Shown in pieces: positions 1-9,316 of a stretch of DNA of 64,000 nt. How positions within the stretch are numbered: position 1 is the first letter of the stretch; each line of letters begins with the position of its first letter. Location of the stretch: positions 40,422-104,421 of the forward strand of contig UQSR01000005.1 in the NCBI GenBank assembly GCA_900543825.1. Reading direction: 5' to 3'. This stretch comes from an uncultured Mycoplasmatota bacterium. GTDB lineage: Bacteria; Bacillota_I; Bacilli_A; RF39; UBA660. The notes under the pieces are model-generated. The model searched no databases, had not been told where the DNA came from, and saw only the letters and a list, made by a program, of their open reading frames with translations. The position numbers and the translations under genes are program-made.

Positions 1-1097
1 TTTAGCCCTTCAAACATGATATTTATACTTGCATTTAAATCTCTATCTAATGTGTTTTTGCAACATTGGCATACATAGTCTCTCTCATTTAAGTTCTTGT
101 ATTTTTTATCTATATTATCACAAACACTACAGGTTTGACTTGATGGATAGTAGGTATTTATTTTGAAAAAGTATTTACCTTTTTCTTTAGACTTGTATTC
201 TAGTTGTTTTAGTATTTCTCTAAATGTTGCATCATTTATTTTTTTTGATAGATTTATGTTTTTGTCCATAATCATTTTTTTAATATTTAATGATTCGGTA
301 ATTATTATATCATAATTATCGGTTATTTCTTTTGTTATTTTATGAATGTAGTATTTTCTGGCATTGGATAATTTGCTATAGAGTTTATTTAATCTTTTTA
401 AATTTTTGTAATAGTTTTGACTTCCTTTATTCTTTTTGGATAATTTATAGTGTTCTCTTTTTATTTGTTCTTCGTATTTATTTATATATTTGTTATTATC
501 ATACGATGTATTATCTGACATTGTTATTAGTTTCTTTATTCCTAAATCTATTCCTACTATTGTATTTGGTTTTCTTTTTGATGGTTCTGGCAATTCATAT
601 AATATACTCACATAATATTTGCTATTTTTATCTTTCGATATTGTTACGTTTGTTATTTTGCCATTTATTTTGGTGATATTTCTATAGCCTCTTATTTTTA
701 ATTCTTCTAATTCTGGTAATTTTATTGTTCTACTAATTAAATCTAATTCTATATTACAGTATTTATTGTAAATAGCTTTAATTGTATAACTATTTTTACC
801 ATATTTGCTTCGATATTTTGGATTACTAATTCCACTGTTGAGATGTCTTTTATAATTATCTTGTAGATTGAATATTGTTTTCTTGATAAGCAATGGATTG
901 GCTTCTAGTAAGAAAGGATATTCATATTTTAATTTATTTGTATAATCTTTAATACAAGAATAGGCGTTTATATATCCTTCGCTAATTATTTTTCTAAGAT
1001 AATAATTATATACAAATCTATTACATCCAAAAGTTTTATTTAGTTTTTGTTTTTGTGTGTCACTTGGATATATTCTAAATTTATATGCTTTATACAT
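1..1097 (-). CDS. tnpB: TnpB, IS200/IS605-family RNA-guided nuclease (3' end off window)
   Basis: The open frame runs from an ATG at 1097 to the left edge (365 codons seen) without a stop, so it is truncated by the window, probably by only a few residues. It starts MYKAYKFRIYPS, the usual TnpB N-terminus. A RuvC-type nuclease is visible: GIDLG (D184), ITES (E268) and DRDLNAS (351-357), with a zinc finger CSVC (323-326) and CQCC (343-346) between the last two. TnpB proteins are programmable DNA nucleases guided by an omega RNA encoded at the 3' end of the element; that RNA would lie beyond the window. No tnpA is visible upstream. The Shine-Dalgarno AAGGCGGTGA overlaps the end of the preceding ORF, so the two are probably co-transcribed. 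Confidence 0.9.
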   Translation of the reverse strand, partial: MYKAYKFRIYPSDTQKQKLNKTFGCNRFVYNYYLRKIISEGYINAYSCIKDYTNKLKYEYPFLLEANPLLIKKTIFNLQDNYKRHLNSGISNPKYRSKYGKNSYTIKAIYNKYCNIELDLISRTIKLPELEELKIRGYRNITKINGKITNVTISKDKNSKYYVSILYELPEPSKRKPNTIVGIDLGIKKLITMSDNTSYDNNKYINKYEEQIKREHYKLSKKNKGSQNYYKNLKRLNKLYSKLSNARKYYIHKITKEITDNYDIIITESLNIKKMIMDKNINLSKKINDATFREILKQLEYKSKEKGKYFFKINTYYPSSQTCSVCDNIDKKYKNLNERDYVCQCCKNTLDRDLNASINIMFEGL

Positions 1098-1109
1098 TAT
1101 TTCACCGCC

Positions 1110-1640
1110 TTATATTTGCTTGTTTATTAAATTAATTAGATTTTTTCTCTCTTCAGGAGTTAATAATTCTAACATTTTATCATAATTATCTAATACATTT
1201 ACATTGATAATATTTAAAGGACTTTTTAGTACTATTCCTTCTTTGTTCTTTAATATTAATTTTGCTACTTCTTTTGTGTTAAATATATCTAGGTTTATGA
1301 TTGCATGTGTACTTGAGAATAATTCTTCGTTTTCTAATTTTAGTTTGGTTATTTCTTCAAATAGATCATAGTATGTTCTAAGTACATAATCTATTTTATC
1401 AAAGTTTTCATTTATTCCTAAACTGAAGAATTGATTTTTATTTACTCTTATTAGGTAATTATTATTTATGGTGTTGTCTACTATATGGCTTCTTATTTCT
1501 TTTATATAGATGTCTCCTTCTACTAAAATGATATTGTGTTTAGATAAAATGTGGTTTAGGAATTTATATATGATTTTTCTATCTAGTTCTTTGTTTGTTA
1601 TGACTTTATTAAATATTTGTATTATTTTAATAGTATCCAT
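1110..1640 (-). CDS. Unknown 176-residue protein upstream of tnpB
   Basis: I do not recognise this protein. It is soluble, rich in Lys, Asn and Ile, has no signal peptide or membrane segment, and ends with a charged helix (LLTPEERKNLINLI). The start is supported by GGAGG seven bases upstream and by a promoter at 1659-1687. It stops 12 bases before the tnpB start codon, so both are likely read from one transcript. The context suggests a cargo or regulatory protein of the TnpB element, or a host gene beside which the element inserted. Nothing in the sequence decides between these. Confidence 0.65.
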   Translation of the reverse strand: MDTIKIIQIFNKVITNKELDRKIIYKFLNHILSKHNIILVEGDIYIKEIRSHIVDNTINNNYLIRVNKNQFFSLGINENFDKIDYVLRTYYDLFEEITKLKLENEELFSSTHAIINLDIFNTKEVAKLILKNKEGIVLKSPLNIINVNVLDNYDKMLELLTPEERKNLINLINKQI

Positions 1641-1658
1641 TTTTTCCTCCTTGCAATG

Positions 1659-1687
1659 ATAATAGCAGATTTGATTTAATTATGCAA
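1659..1687 (-). promoter_or_regulatory. Sigma-A-type promoter of the 176-residue ORF/tnpB unit
   Basis: On the minus strand, a -35 box TTGCAT (1687-1682) and a -10 box TATTAT (1664-1659) are separated by exactly 17 bases. Transcription would begin about 12 bases upstream of the ATG at 1640, leaving a very short leader that contains the Shine-Dalgarno. Confidence 0.6.
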
Positions 1688-1690
1688 ATG

Positions 1691-1791
1691 GGGTAAAAAG
1701 GTATTTTGTGAATGTTTTTTCTGGTATAAAGTTATTTTTAATGTGTTAAAAATATATTTTGGCTGTTATTAATGGTATAAAAAGTTATTTT
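1691..1791. repeat. Three imperfect direct repeats upstream of the promoter
   Basis: Three AT-rich units of the form GGTATAAAAAGTTATTTT start near 1691 (GGGTAAAAAGGTATTTT), 1723 (GGTATAAAGTTATTTTT) and 1774 (GGTATAAAAAGTTATTTTG). Spacings of about 32 and 51 bases are close to 3 and 5 helical turns. They lie just upstream of the -35 box at 1687 and could be a protein-binding array. AT-richness weakens the case. Confidence 0.4.
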
Positions 1792-1810
1792 GATTAAATT
1801 TTATTTTTTT

Positions 1811-1843
1811 AAAAAAATGAATCTCATATATTTGAGATTCATT
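1811..1843 (-). terminator. Intrinsic terminator of leuS
   Basis: A perfect 11-bp inverted repeat (AATGAATCTCA / TGAGATTCATT, 6-base loop) lies five bases after the leuS stop and is followed on the minus strand by a run of T. Confidence 0.85.
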
Positions 1844-1847
1844 ATGT

Positions 1848-4259
1848 TTATTTTATAACAATATTTACTATTCTTCCTGGTACTACGATAACCTTTACTA
1901 CTTTTTTGTTTTCAATCCACTTTTTTATGTTTTCTCTTGATAGTGCTGTTTTTTCTAATTCTTCTTTTGAAGTATTTATGTTTATTTTGATGGTATCTCT
2001 TACTTTACCATTTACTTGAATAGCTATTTCTTTTTCTTGATCTTCTGTTTTGGCTTCATCATATTTTGGCCATGGTCTATTGCAAATTGGTTCATATCCT
2101 ATAGTTTCATTTAATTCTTCTGTTATATGTGGAGCAATTGGATTTAGTAGTTCTAGTAATATTCTATAATCGCCTTTGGTAATATGCTCTTTTTCGTCAT
2201 AAGTATTTAATAGAATCATTAGTGTTGATACTGCTGTATTGTAGGCCATGTGAGTTAGGTCGTGTTCAACTTTTTTGATACTTTTGTTGATAATCACTTC
2301 TAGGTCTTTAGAATATTCATCATTATCTGTGACTTTATCTTTTAGTCTTACTATTCTATCAACAAATCTTTTGCATCCTTTAAGTGAGTCTGTGCTCCAT
2401 GGTGCATCTTGTGTATAGTCACCCATAAACATTTCGTATATTCTTAAGGCATCTGCTCCATATCCGTTTACTATTTCGTCTGGATTTATTACATTGCCTT
2501 TACTTTTACTCATTTTTTCGTTATTAGAGCCTAATATCATTCCGTGGCTTACTCTGGTCCAAATCATTTCTTTATGTGGTACTAAGCCAAAGTTGTATAG
2601 CATCTGTACCCAGAATCTAGCATATAATAGATGTCTAGCTGTATGTTCCATGCCACCGTCATACCAATCTACTCTGTTCCAATATTTCATTACATCCATA
2701 TTAGCAAATTCTTTGTTATTGTGTGGATCCATAAATCTTAGGAAATACCATGATGAACCAGCCCAGTTAGGCATTGTATCGGTTTCTCTTCTGGCAGGGC
2801 CTCCGCAACAAGGACAAGTTGTATTTACCCATTCATCGATCTTTGCTAATGGGCTTTCACCGTTTTCAGTTGGTTCGTATTCTGCAACATTTGGAAGAAG
2901 TAGTGGTAAATCTTTTTCTTCCATAGGTTGCCAGCCACATTTTTCGCAATAAATCATTGGAATTGGTTCCCCCCAGAATCTTTGTCTTGAGAAAATCCAA
3001 TCTCTCATTTTATAGTTATTTACTCTTCTTCCAATACCTAGTTTTTCTAGTTTTTTAGTAATGGCTTCTTTGGCTTCTTCCACTGTCATACCGGTGAATT
3101 CTTCGGAATTTATAAGTTTGCAATTTTTTCCTAAATAATCATATTTTTCAAAAGCTTTAGTTGAGATGTCTCCTCCGGATATTACTTCTATCATATCTAA
3201 GTTATGGGCTTTCATGTATTCATAATCTCTTTGGTCATGAGCTGGAACGGCCATTACTGCACCGGTACCATAGTCGCCTAAAACGAAGTCTCCTATAAAT
3301 ACTGGTACTTCTTTACCATTTACTGGATTAATTGCTTTAATTCCTTTTAATTCTACACCTGTTTTTCCTTTATTTAATTCTGTTCTATCCATATTAGATT
3401 TATGTGATGTTGCTTCTATATAAGATAAAACTTCATCTTTATTTTCTACTCTTGGTAATAGTTCTTTCATTAGTTTTCCGTCTGGAGCTATTACAAAGAA
3501 TGTTATACCATATACTGTTTCAATACATGTGGTAAATACTGAGAAAGATCCTCCTCCTACAACATTTACATCCAACTCAACGCCGGTTGATTTGCCTATC
3601 CAATTGATTTGTCCTAATTTTACTCTTTCAGCAAAATTTGTGTCATCAAGTCCTTTTAATAAATCTTCAGCATAATCGGACATTCTAAGCATCCATTGGG
3701 ATTTTTCTTTTTGAACAACGCTACTGCCACATCTTTCACACACGCCACCAGCGGCATCTTCGTTGGAAAGTACGGTTTTGCATGTTGGGCACCAATTTAC
3801 TGGTATTGTTGCTTTATAGGCCATATTGTGTTTGTAAAATTGCAAGAATTGCCATTGTGTCCATTTATAATATTCTGGATCGGTAGTAGAAAATTCTCTA
3901 CTCCAATCAAATGAAAATCCAAGTCTTTTCATTTGGCCTTTAAATGTTTTTATATTTTCTTTTACGGCGTCTTTGGGATGAATATGATTTTTTATGGCAT
4001 ATTGTTCTGCTGGTGCTCCGAATGCATCCCATCCCATTGGATATAAAACGTTATATCCTTGTCTTCTTTTCATTCTAGCTATAGCGTCTTGTGCTGTATA
4101 GCCTCTAACGTGGCCTACATGTAGTCCACTTCCTGATGGATATGGAAATTCTACTAGAATGTAATATGGTTTTTTGTTGCTCTCGTTTTGTGCTTCAAAA
4201 ACATGATTATTTTCCCAGTACTCTTGCCATTTTTTTTCTATTTTTTTGAAATTATACAT
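1848..4259 (-). CDS. leuS: Leucyl-tRNA synthetase
   Basis: Charges tRNA-Leu with leucine in the cytoplasm. The 803-residue length is normal for bacterial LeuRS. The class I signatures are intact: the HIGH variant HVGH at residues 47-50 and KMSKSKGNVINPDEI in the last third. The inserted CP1 editing domain (GTGAVMAVPAHDQRDYE) is present, so mischarged tRNA can be hydrolysed, and the zinc-ribbon cysteines (CPTC, CERC) are visible. The start overlaps the end of the upstream membrane-protein gene by eight bases, which suggests coupled expression. I see no T-box leader. A strong terminator follows directly. Housekeeping identity is certain. Confidence 0.98.
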   Translation of the reverse strand: MYNFKKIEKKWQEYWENNHVFEAQNESNKKPYYILVEFPYPSGSGLHVGHVRGYTAQDAIARMKRRQGYNVLYPMGWDAFGAPAEQYAIKNHIHPKDAVKENIKTFKGQMKRLGFSFDWSREFSTTDPEYYKWTQWQFLQFYKHNMAYKATIPVNWCPTCKTVLSNEDAAGGVCERCGSSVVQKEKSQWMLRMSDYAEDLLKGLDDTNFAERVKLGQINWIGKSTGVELDVNVVGGGSFSVFTTCIETVYGITFFVIAPDGKLMKELLPRVENKDEVLSYIEATSHKSNMDRTELNKGKTGVELKGIKAINPVNGKEVPVFIGDFVLGDYGTGAVMAVPAHDQRDYEYMKAHNLDMIEVISGGDISTKAFEKYDYLGKNCKLINSEEFTGMTVEEAKEAITKKLEKLGIGRRVNNYKMRDWIFSRQRFWGEPIPMIYCEKCGWQPMEEKDLPLLLPNVAEYEPTENGESPLAKIDEWVNTTCPCCGGPARRETDTMPNWAGSSWYFLRFMDPHNNKEFANMDVMKYWNRVDWYDGGMEHTARHLLYARFWVQMLYNFGLVPHKEMIWTRVSHGMILGSNNEKMSKSKGNVINPDEIVNGYGADALRIYEMFMGDYTQDAPWSTDSLKGCKRFVDRIVRLKDKVTDNDEYSKDLEVIINKSIKKVEHDLTHMAYNTAVSTLMILLNTYDEKEHITKGDYRILLELLNPIAPHITEELNETIGYEPICNRPWPKYDEAKTEDQEKEIAIQVNGKVRDTIKININTSKEELEKTALSRENIKKWIENKKVVKVIVVPGRIVNIVIK

Positions 4260-4617
4260 TTTTTTTACCTCTTTTCTGATAATGTCTTCCTAGTATTCCA
4301 TACATAATTATTATTAATAGGATTATGAGTATTATGCTACATAGCAATTGCCATAGCCAATTGTCTAATAAGTGAAAAACAATTACATAAGTCAAAGCAA
4401 TTATAAAAGTATTTATAATTGCGGAAGTGTATAAAAATTTTTTGTAATTTATTTTTTTTTCATCTAATCCATATACTCTTACTAAATAATAGTATTCCAC
4501 TGGTACTTTCTTTTTATTATATTTTGTCTTTTTAAAGACAAAAAAGAAATAATATAATATAAATATTAATGTATATGATATTATAAAGTCTAATAGTATA
4601 TTTAATATTTCTTTCAT
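4252..4617 (-). CDS. Small membrane protein of unknown function
   Basis: A 121-residue protein with a hydrophobic N-terminal helix (about 8-28), a charged middle section (KKTKYNKKKVPVEYYYLVRVYG), then two or three further membrane segments (about 62-85 and 88-110) and a basic tail. It overlaps leuS by eight bases. The VEYYYLVRVYGLDEKKINYK stretch looks conserved-domain-like, but I cannot name a family. Function is unknown. The close link to leuS is probably just operon packing. Confidence 0.7.
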   Translation of the reverse strand: MKEILNILLDFIISYTLIFILYYFFFVFKKTKYNKKKVPVEYYYLVRVYGLDEKKINYKKFLYTSAIINTFIIALTYVIVFHLLDNWLWQLLCSIILIILLIIIMYGILGRHYQKRGKKNV

Positions 4618-4647
4618 TATATTACCTCCATATAAGTCTGTATTATA

Positions 4648-6978
4648 CTATATTTTTTGGATGTATTCAAGTAAATTGATGAATATTTTTATATATTTAC
4701 TATCTAATCCTTTTTTCTTTAATTTTCTTATTTTTATTCTTTTTTTCTTAACATCTAAATCACTAAATAATATTTCATCTAATTTGTCTTTTAGACTTGT
4801 ATTTATTGCTAAGTCATATAATATTTCTTTAATGTCTTCATTGATAAGCCTAATAGAACTTACTAAAACATTTTCACCTTTTATATTTACTTCTAAGTCT
4901 CTGCCTACGATAAGGTTATTTATTTGAATAATGAAATCGTTTTTATCATAATAGCAATTATAAGTAATACTTTTATCTTCTATGTATACTGCTTTAATAT
5001 TTTTGGTGTTTTTGAATCTTAATAAATAGTTTCTTTTACTTAGAAGATTTTTACCTTCTGATTTTGATATTTTTAAGGTGTAATTATCTTTTTCATAATG
5101 ATAACTAAAGTTTGTTATCATATACATACCTTTTTTATAGTTATTTGTTATGCCATCATCTTCGTATAAATTGTATGTTCCATCGTTAAGTGGATATATA
5201 TTTAATTCTAGAGTACTTGGTATATCTTCTTTAATGTTATAGCTCATTGGTATTATTGATCCGGCTTTTACGAATACGGGATAATCTTCATCGCGATAGA
5301 AATTGGTATAATATTTAGCTCCATTATATTGTTTTCCATCTAATAAATTGAACCAAATGCCATCTGGAACAAATATTTTTTTCATTACTCTATCGATAAC
5401 TATATTTTTTTTGTTAGTTATTGGTGATACGAAAAGGTTTTGACCGAAAAAGTATTGATTTTTGTATTGAACATCATCTAATATTTTTGGGTAATCGTAA
5501 TAGAATGGTTTTACTATTCCTTTTCCTGTTTTATGATAGTTATAGCTTTCGGTATAGATGTATGGTATTAATTTGTATCTTAAATTCATAAAATTAATTA
5601 TATCGTTTTCGATAATTGGATTCCATTTCCATGGTTCTCTTTTGTAATACTTGCCTCCTTCACTGGCAAGTAAAAAGATTGGTGAGAAGCAGGCAAATTG
5701 TATGTATCTTAAATATAATTCAGCTTCTTCGATTCCGTTGTGATAACCGCCAATGGGATGGGCTATGAAAGATACTCCGACGTTATATCCTTGGAGATTA
5801 TATCTTGGTAATAGATTTAGGGTTGTCCAATTTACTAATGTTTTACCACTCCAAATGATTGGATAGCGATGTACCGCTATTCCGTGATTTCGGGTTAGTG
5901 ATAATCCTCTTTTTCCTCTTGTTTCTATTTTTCCATGATGATAATGGGCAAATTTCCACAAATCTATTTTGTCATTTGGATTATTATAATCAATACTATA
6001 TAGTTCTACGCCTTGCATTTCTAGATTATTTATAAACATGTTTAGGTATATGCCTAGTTTTTCGTTGCTAAGGGGAATAAATTTGAATTTTTCTTCATTG
6101 ATAAAACTGCTTATTAAATTATATTCATTAGTTCCTTTTGCTATTTCTAAATTGGGATTAATTGTTACTCCTAATTTTATGTTTTTTTGTGTTAAATAAT
6201 TGCTTACGTTTTTTAGGTCAATACTTGGTATGTAATTGTTGTTTCCACGCCATGAGTCTCCTAATAGAAATATTGATATTGGGATATTGTCTTTGTTAAA
6301 TCTATCTACTAATGATATTATATCTTTACTGGTGTAATTATCGTTTTTATACCACCATGCCCCTAAGGCATATCTTGGTATTAGGTTTGGATAGCCGGTT
6401 AAAGTGAAATAGTCGTTTAAACATCCGTCAAAATCTTTATTGTACATAAAGAGATATATGTCTTTTGATCCTTCTTCTCTTGGGATGAAAATGTCGTTTT
6501 CTGTTAATACTGGAGTATTGTCTTTTACTACTGCATAGCCATCTAAAGAATATAATCCTGTATCTAGAATTATTTTATCCTTGATGCTGTCAATTGAATA
6601 ATTTATACCTCTTAAATTTTTTACTTGTGGGCTATTCATTTGCCACTCTATTGTAGTATTATTTATGACGGCTTTTAGATTACTGCCGAAGTTTCCGGCT
6701 TTGAAATCTTTATCTTTTACGTATGTGATTGTGAAAATGCCGGTATCTATTTGGATTAGTGTTTCACTTTCGGTGATGCCATATGGTGTTTTGGGAAAGG
6801 TTCTATTAATGACTAAGGCGGTTGGGTCATCGATAAATTTACCACTTGGTGTATACTCTAATCTGGCTAATCTTGGTGTTAATATGGTTATTCTGTACTT
6901 ATTGCCTATAATGCATGATTCTTTATTACTAATTAGTTTGGTTCTGGATTCTATGTAGTAATTTGACACATTAGCCAT
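4648..6978 (-). CDS. Glycoside hydrolase family 31-like protein with altered catalytic residues
   Basis: A 776-residue cytoplasmic protein (no signal peptide) with the GH31 layout: N-terminal beta-sandwich, (beta/alpha)8 barrel (about 195-500), C-terminal beta domains, then an added helical tail of about 70 residues. Barrel motifs LTRNHGIAVHRYPIIWSG and LLASEGGKYY align with alpha-glucosidase/xylosidase-type enzymes. The nucleophile Asp is plausibly D330 (ELYSIDYN). The usual acid/base motif WSGD reads WSGK (K379), and the following SHDIGGH reads AHPIGGY (P408), so two Asp residues are missing. Family membership is clear, but activity is doubtful: it may be a binding protein or use another residue. 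It precedes the leuS-side genes and has its own Shine-Dalgarno. Confidence 0.85.
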   Translation of the reverse strand: MANVSNYYIESRTKLISNKESCIIGNKYRITILTPRLARLEYTPSGKFIDDPTALVINRTFPKTPYGITESETLIQIDTGIFTITYVKDKDFKAGNFGSNLKAVINNTTIEWQMNSPQVKNLRGINYSIDSIKDKIILDTGLYSLDGYAVVKDNTPVLTENDIFIPREEGSKDIYLFMYNKDFDGCLNDYFTLTGYPNLIPRYALGAWWYKNDNYTSKDIISLVDRFNKDNIPISIFLLGDSWRGNNNYIPSIDLKNVSNYLTQKNIKLGVTINPNLEIAKGTNEYNLISSFINEEKFKFIPLSNEKLGIYLNMFINNLEMQGVELYSIDYNNPNDKIDLWKFAHYHHGKIETRGKRGLSLTRNHGIAVHRYPIIWSGKTLVNWTTLNLLPRYNLQGYNVGVSFIAHPIGGYHNGIEEAELYLRYIQFACFSPIFLLASEGGKYYKREPWKWNPIIENDIINFMNLRYKLIPYIYTESYNYHKTGKGIVKPFYYDYPKILDDVQYKNQYFFGQNLFVSPITNKKNIVIDRVMKKIFVPDGIWFNLLDGKQYNGAKYYTNFYRDEDYPVFVKAGSIIPMSYNIKEDIPSTLELNIYPLNDGTYNLYEDDGITNNYKKGMYMITNFSYHYEKDNYTLKISKSEGKNLLSKRNYLLRFKNTKNIKAVYIEDKSITYNCYYDKNDFIIQINNLIVGRDLEVNIKGENVLVSSIRLINEDIKEILYDLAINTSLKDKLDEILFSDLDVKKKRIKIRKLKKKGLDSKYIKIFINLLEYIQKI

Positions 6979-7013
6979 TTTTTCACCTTCTTTTTTATTC
7001 TTTTTTTGTTTTT

Positions 7014-7568
7014 TTATTCTTGCTTCATACTAGCTGTACAGCGTACAGTAGCTTTTATTGTTTCCCCTTGTACTTCATAATCGTTTATATTGTTTTCATC
7101 AAACCATAAGTATACTTTGTAAGTGGTGCTTGTGGTGCTAAGCGGTATGTTTGTTGCTATTAGTTTTGATGTTCCTGCTGAAGTTCCTTTCATACTGCCT
7201 GAGGATATTATGGTGTTGCCACTTACAACGGTATATTTTAATGCATCGCTGTTCTTTAATTTATCCCCTATTGAGGTAACATCCATATATATGTGTCCAT
7301 ATATGTCATATGTGTTATCTTTTTTATATAATGTTATGGTAATGTTATTTCCTCCTGTATATGTAGATGATGGATTTATGGTACCACGCGTTATATCAGT
7401 ACCTTTATTATATGTTATATAATAATCTAATCCTTTAGTAGTTGTGTTTACATTTAAATCTTCGAATAGTATACTTGTGAAATAAGCTATACTTCCCCCT
7501 AGTAGTCCTAAACATAGGATGGTTAGTCCTGATATTATTAATATTTTTTTCTTCTTATCGTATTCCAT
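7014..7568 (-). CDS. Membrane-anchored extracellular protein, TasA/camelysin-like in outline
   Basis: The start is placed at the ATG giving MEYDKKKKILII, with GAGG seven bases upstream; the longer frame would need a GTG inside that site. A basic N-terminus and one hydrophobic helix end in GGSIAYFTS, a pattern seen in TasA/camelysin-like surface proteins. About 150 residues of Thr/Ser-rich beta-strand sequence follow, ending without a second membrane helix. Probably exported and either anchored or cleaved by a SipW-like peptidase, which is not in the window. The family assignment rests on the N-terminal pattern only. Confidence 0.6.
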   Translation of the reverse strand: MEYDKKKKILIISGLTILCLGLLGGSIAYFTSILFEDLNVNTTTKGLDYYITYNKGTDITRGTINPSSTYTGGNNITITLYKKDNTYDIYGHIYMDVTSIGDKLKNSDALKYTVVSGNTIISSGSMKGTSAGTSKLIATNIPLSTTSTTYKVYLWFDENNINDYEVQGETIKATVRCTASMKQE

Positions 7569-7626
7569 GTTATTCCTCACTATCTTACTGATATAATAAT
7601 ATCATAATTAACTAAAAAGTGCAATA

Positions 7627-9093
7627 TTACTGGTTGTTTTTTGGTATTATTATTCTTTTGATTATATAATAGATTATAGTTATAAATATGTAAAAAATTA
7701 TGACTAAAATGCTATTGATGATGTTTTTTGTATCTACTTTTATTATTAATGTAAATAATGTTAATATTAAACATAATATTATGTTTTCATAGATAATATT
7801 TAATATGCTATTAAAGTTATCTAATAAATTTATTTTTAGTTTTCTAGTTAAAAGTATTATTCCAATAATAATACTGATTATTAGTCCTAATATTGTACTG
7901 GCTATGCTTCCGAAATATGCTGTATATCCCATTCTATATGCTGAATTTATTAGTGGTACTTCAAAAATTATCTTAGTTATTAAGCTTATTAAAAGAAATA
8001 TTATAATATTTTTTTCTTTGTTACATATTATATTTATATTTACAATACTATCGTATATTGTATAAAAGAATATTAATGGTACTAATCCGAAAATAAAGTT
8101 ATAATCGTTATTAAATAATGTAATATTGATTGGTCCTGATATAATCATTAATATTATAGTTATCGTTAGGCTGGTATTGATTATTTTATTTAATATTTTA
8201 TGAAATAAGTCTTTATAGTTATTATCTTTGTTTATTATAGATGTTTTTAATTTATTTATATCTGTATTATATATTTTTTTGATTATTAAATGTATAATAT
8301 ATATAATTATTATTCCATAAAAGTATGTATTGGTAATATAATTTGATACATCATCATAACTATATTTATATCTATTTAGTAATATATAATATAATACTAT
8401 AATGGATATGTATATATATGATGCGTTTATTATATTATATATTATTATGCATCTATTATCTATTAATGATTTTTTTATTTGTATAATATAATTTATTTTT
8501 GTTTCTTCTCTCTTTTTTGTATATTTATTGTTTTTCTTTACTACTAATATATAAGATAATATTATTAGTATTATGCCTAATATTATTGGTACTAAATATA
8601 TTATTATTATTTTTAAATAATCTTCTAATAAAAAAACTTTATATAGTAAGAAGATATTGATTATATTAAATAATATACTACTTAATTTATATATATTTAA
8701 TAATATGTTTTTTTTATATCCAAATATATTTAAATAGTTATTTATTAGTTTTATAATAAGTGATATGGATAAGAATATTGTCATGGTTATATTAACTAGA
8801 TATAATTTTTCTATATTTATTAGTGTTGATATAATGTAAGATATTACTCCTAAAAGCATGGTTAAAATAATGATAAGTAATATACTACATTTAAATACTT
8901 TATTCATTGTATATAGATATTTTTTATCATAATAATCATTTAATAATTTTTTTATTTTATTTGAACTAAATATACTATAATATATTAAAAACAAGCTAAA
9001 ACTAAAGGTAAGTAAGAAAGTATTACTATTTTTAGTAAGATGATATAATACTATTATATATATAAATGTTAAGATATTTATTATTTTCTTCAT
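7627..9093 (-). CDS. Polytopic membrane protein, MurJ/SpoVB/Wzx flippase-like
   Basis: The start is taken at MKKIINILTF, which has AGGAG six bases upstream; the longer frame to 9150 lacks a ribosome binding site. About 488 residues of almost continuous hydrophobic helices, roughly 12-14, broken by short Lys-rich loops. The C-terminal half (a GYTAYFGS turn followed by two paired helices) resembles lipid-linked oligosaccharide flippases of the MOP superfamily. Such proteins flip undecaprenyl-linked sugars during cell-wall or capsule synthesis. Composition is extreme (Ile, Leu, Asn, Tyr), which makes exact family placement uncertain. It is not co-directional with the tRNA that follows. Confidence 0.55.
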   Translation of the reverse strand: MKKIINILTFIYIIVLYHLTKNSNTFLLTFSFSLFLIYYSIFSSNKIKKLLNDYYDKKYLYTMNKVFKCSILLIIILTMLLGVISYIISTLINIEKLYLVNITMTIFLSISLIIKLINNYLNIFGYKKNILLNIYKLSSILFNIINIFLLYKVFLLEDYLKIIIIYLVPIILGIILIILSYILVVKKNNKYTKKREETKINYIIQIKKSLIDNRCIIIYNIINASYIYISIIVLYYILLNRYKYSYDDVSNYITNTYFYGIIIIYIIHLIIKKIYNTDINKLKTSIINKDNNYKDLFHKILNKIINTSLTITIILMIISGPINITLFNNDYNFIFGLVPLIFFYTIYDSIVNINIICNKEKNIIIFLLISLITKIIFEVPLINSAYRMGYTAYFGSIASTILGLIISIIIGIILLTRKLKINLLDNFNSILNIIYENIILCLILTLFTLIIKVDTKNIINSILVIIFYIFITIIYYIIKRIIIPKNNQ

Positions 9094-9156
9094 ATGTACT
9101 CCTAAGAAAATTATATAGGAAAATATTGTTTTTGTAAACTTTTTTTGCAAAAGTAG

Positions 9157-9185
9157 TTGATTTTTTAATAATATTGTGGTATCAT
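9157..9185 (+). promoter_or_regulatory. Promoter of tRNA-Arg
   Basis: A plus-strand -35 box TTGATT (9157-9162) and -10 box TATCAT (9180-9185) are separated by 17 bases, giving a start about eight bases before the mature tRNA. Confidence 0.6.
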
Positions 9186-9199
9186 TTATATCGACTGAT

Positions 9200-9276
9200 G
9201 TCTTGGTAGCTCAGCTGGATAGAGCAATCGCCTTCTAAGCGATCGGTCTGGAGTTCGAATCTCCACCAGGACACCA
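9200..9276 (+). tRNA. tRNA-Arg (anticodon UCU)
   Basis: All four arms fold: acceptor GTCTTGG/CCAGGAC (one G-U pair), D arm GCTCAGCTGGATAGAGC, anticodon stem ATCGC/GCGAT with loop CTTCTAA (anticodon TCT at 9234-9236), and T arm with GTTCGAATC. The terminal CCA is encoded (9274-9276). It reads AGA/AGG codons, the dominant Arg codons in this AT-rich genome. It stands alone, on the strand opposite to its neighbours. Confidence 0.98.
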
Positions 9277-9286
9277 CTTAGATATT

Positions 9287-9316
9287 AACTTCTTACTTAG
9301 TAAGAAGTTTTTTATT
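9287..9316 (+). terminator. Terminator after tRNA-Arg
   Basis: A 10-bp stem AACTTCTTAC/GTAAGAAGTT with a TTA loop is followed by a T run on the plus strand, ten bases beyond the tRNA. Confidence 0.85.

Noticed and set aside
2494..2952. Plus-strand open frame of 152 codons
   Set aside because: It lies wholly inside leuS on the opposite strand, with no Shine-Dalgarno and a composition typical of a shadow frame.
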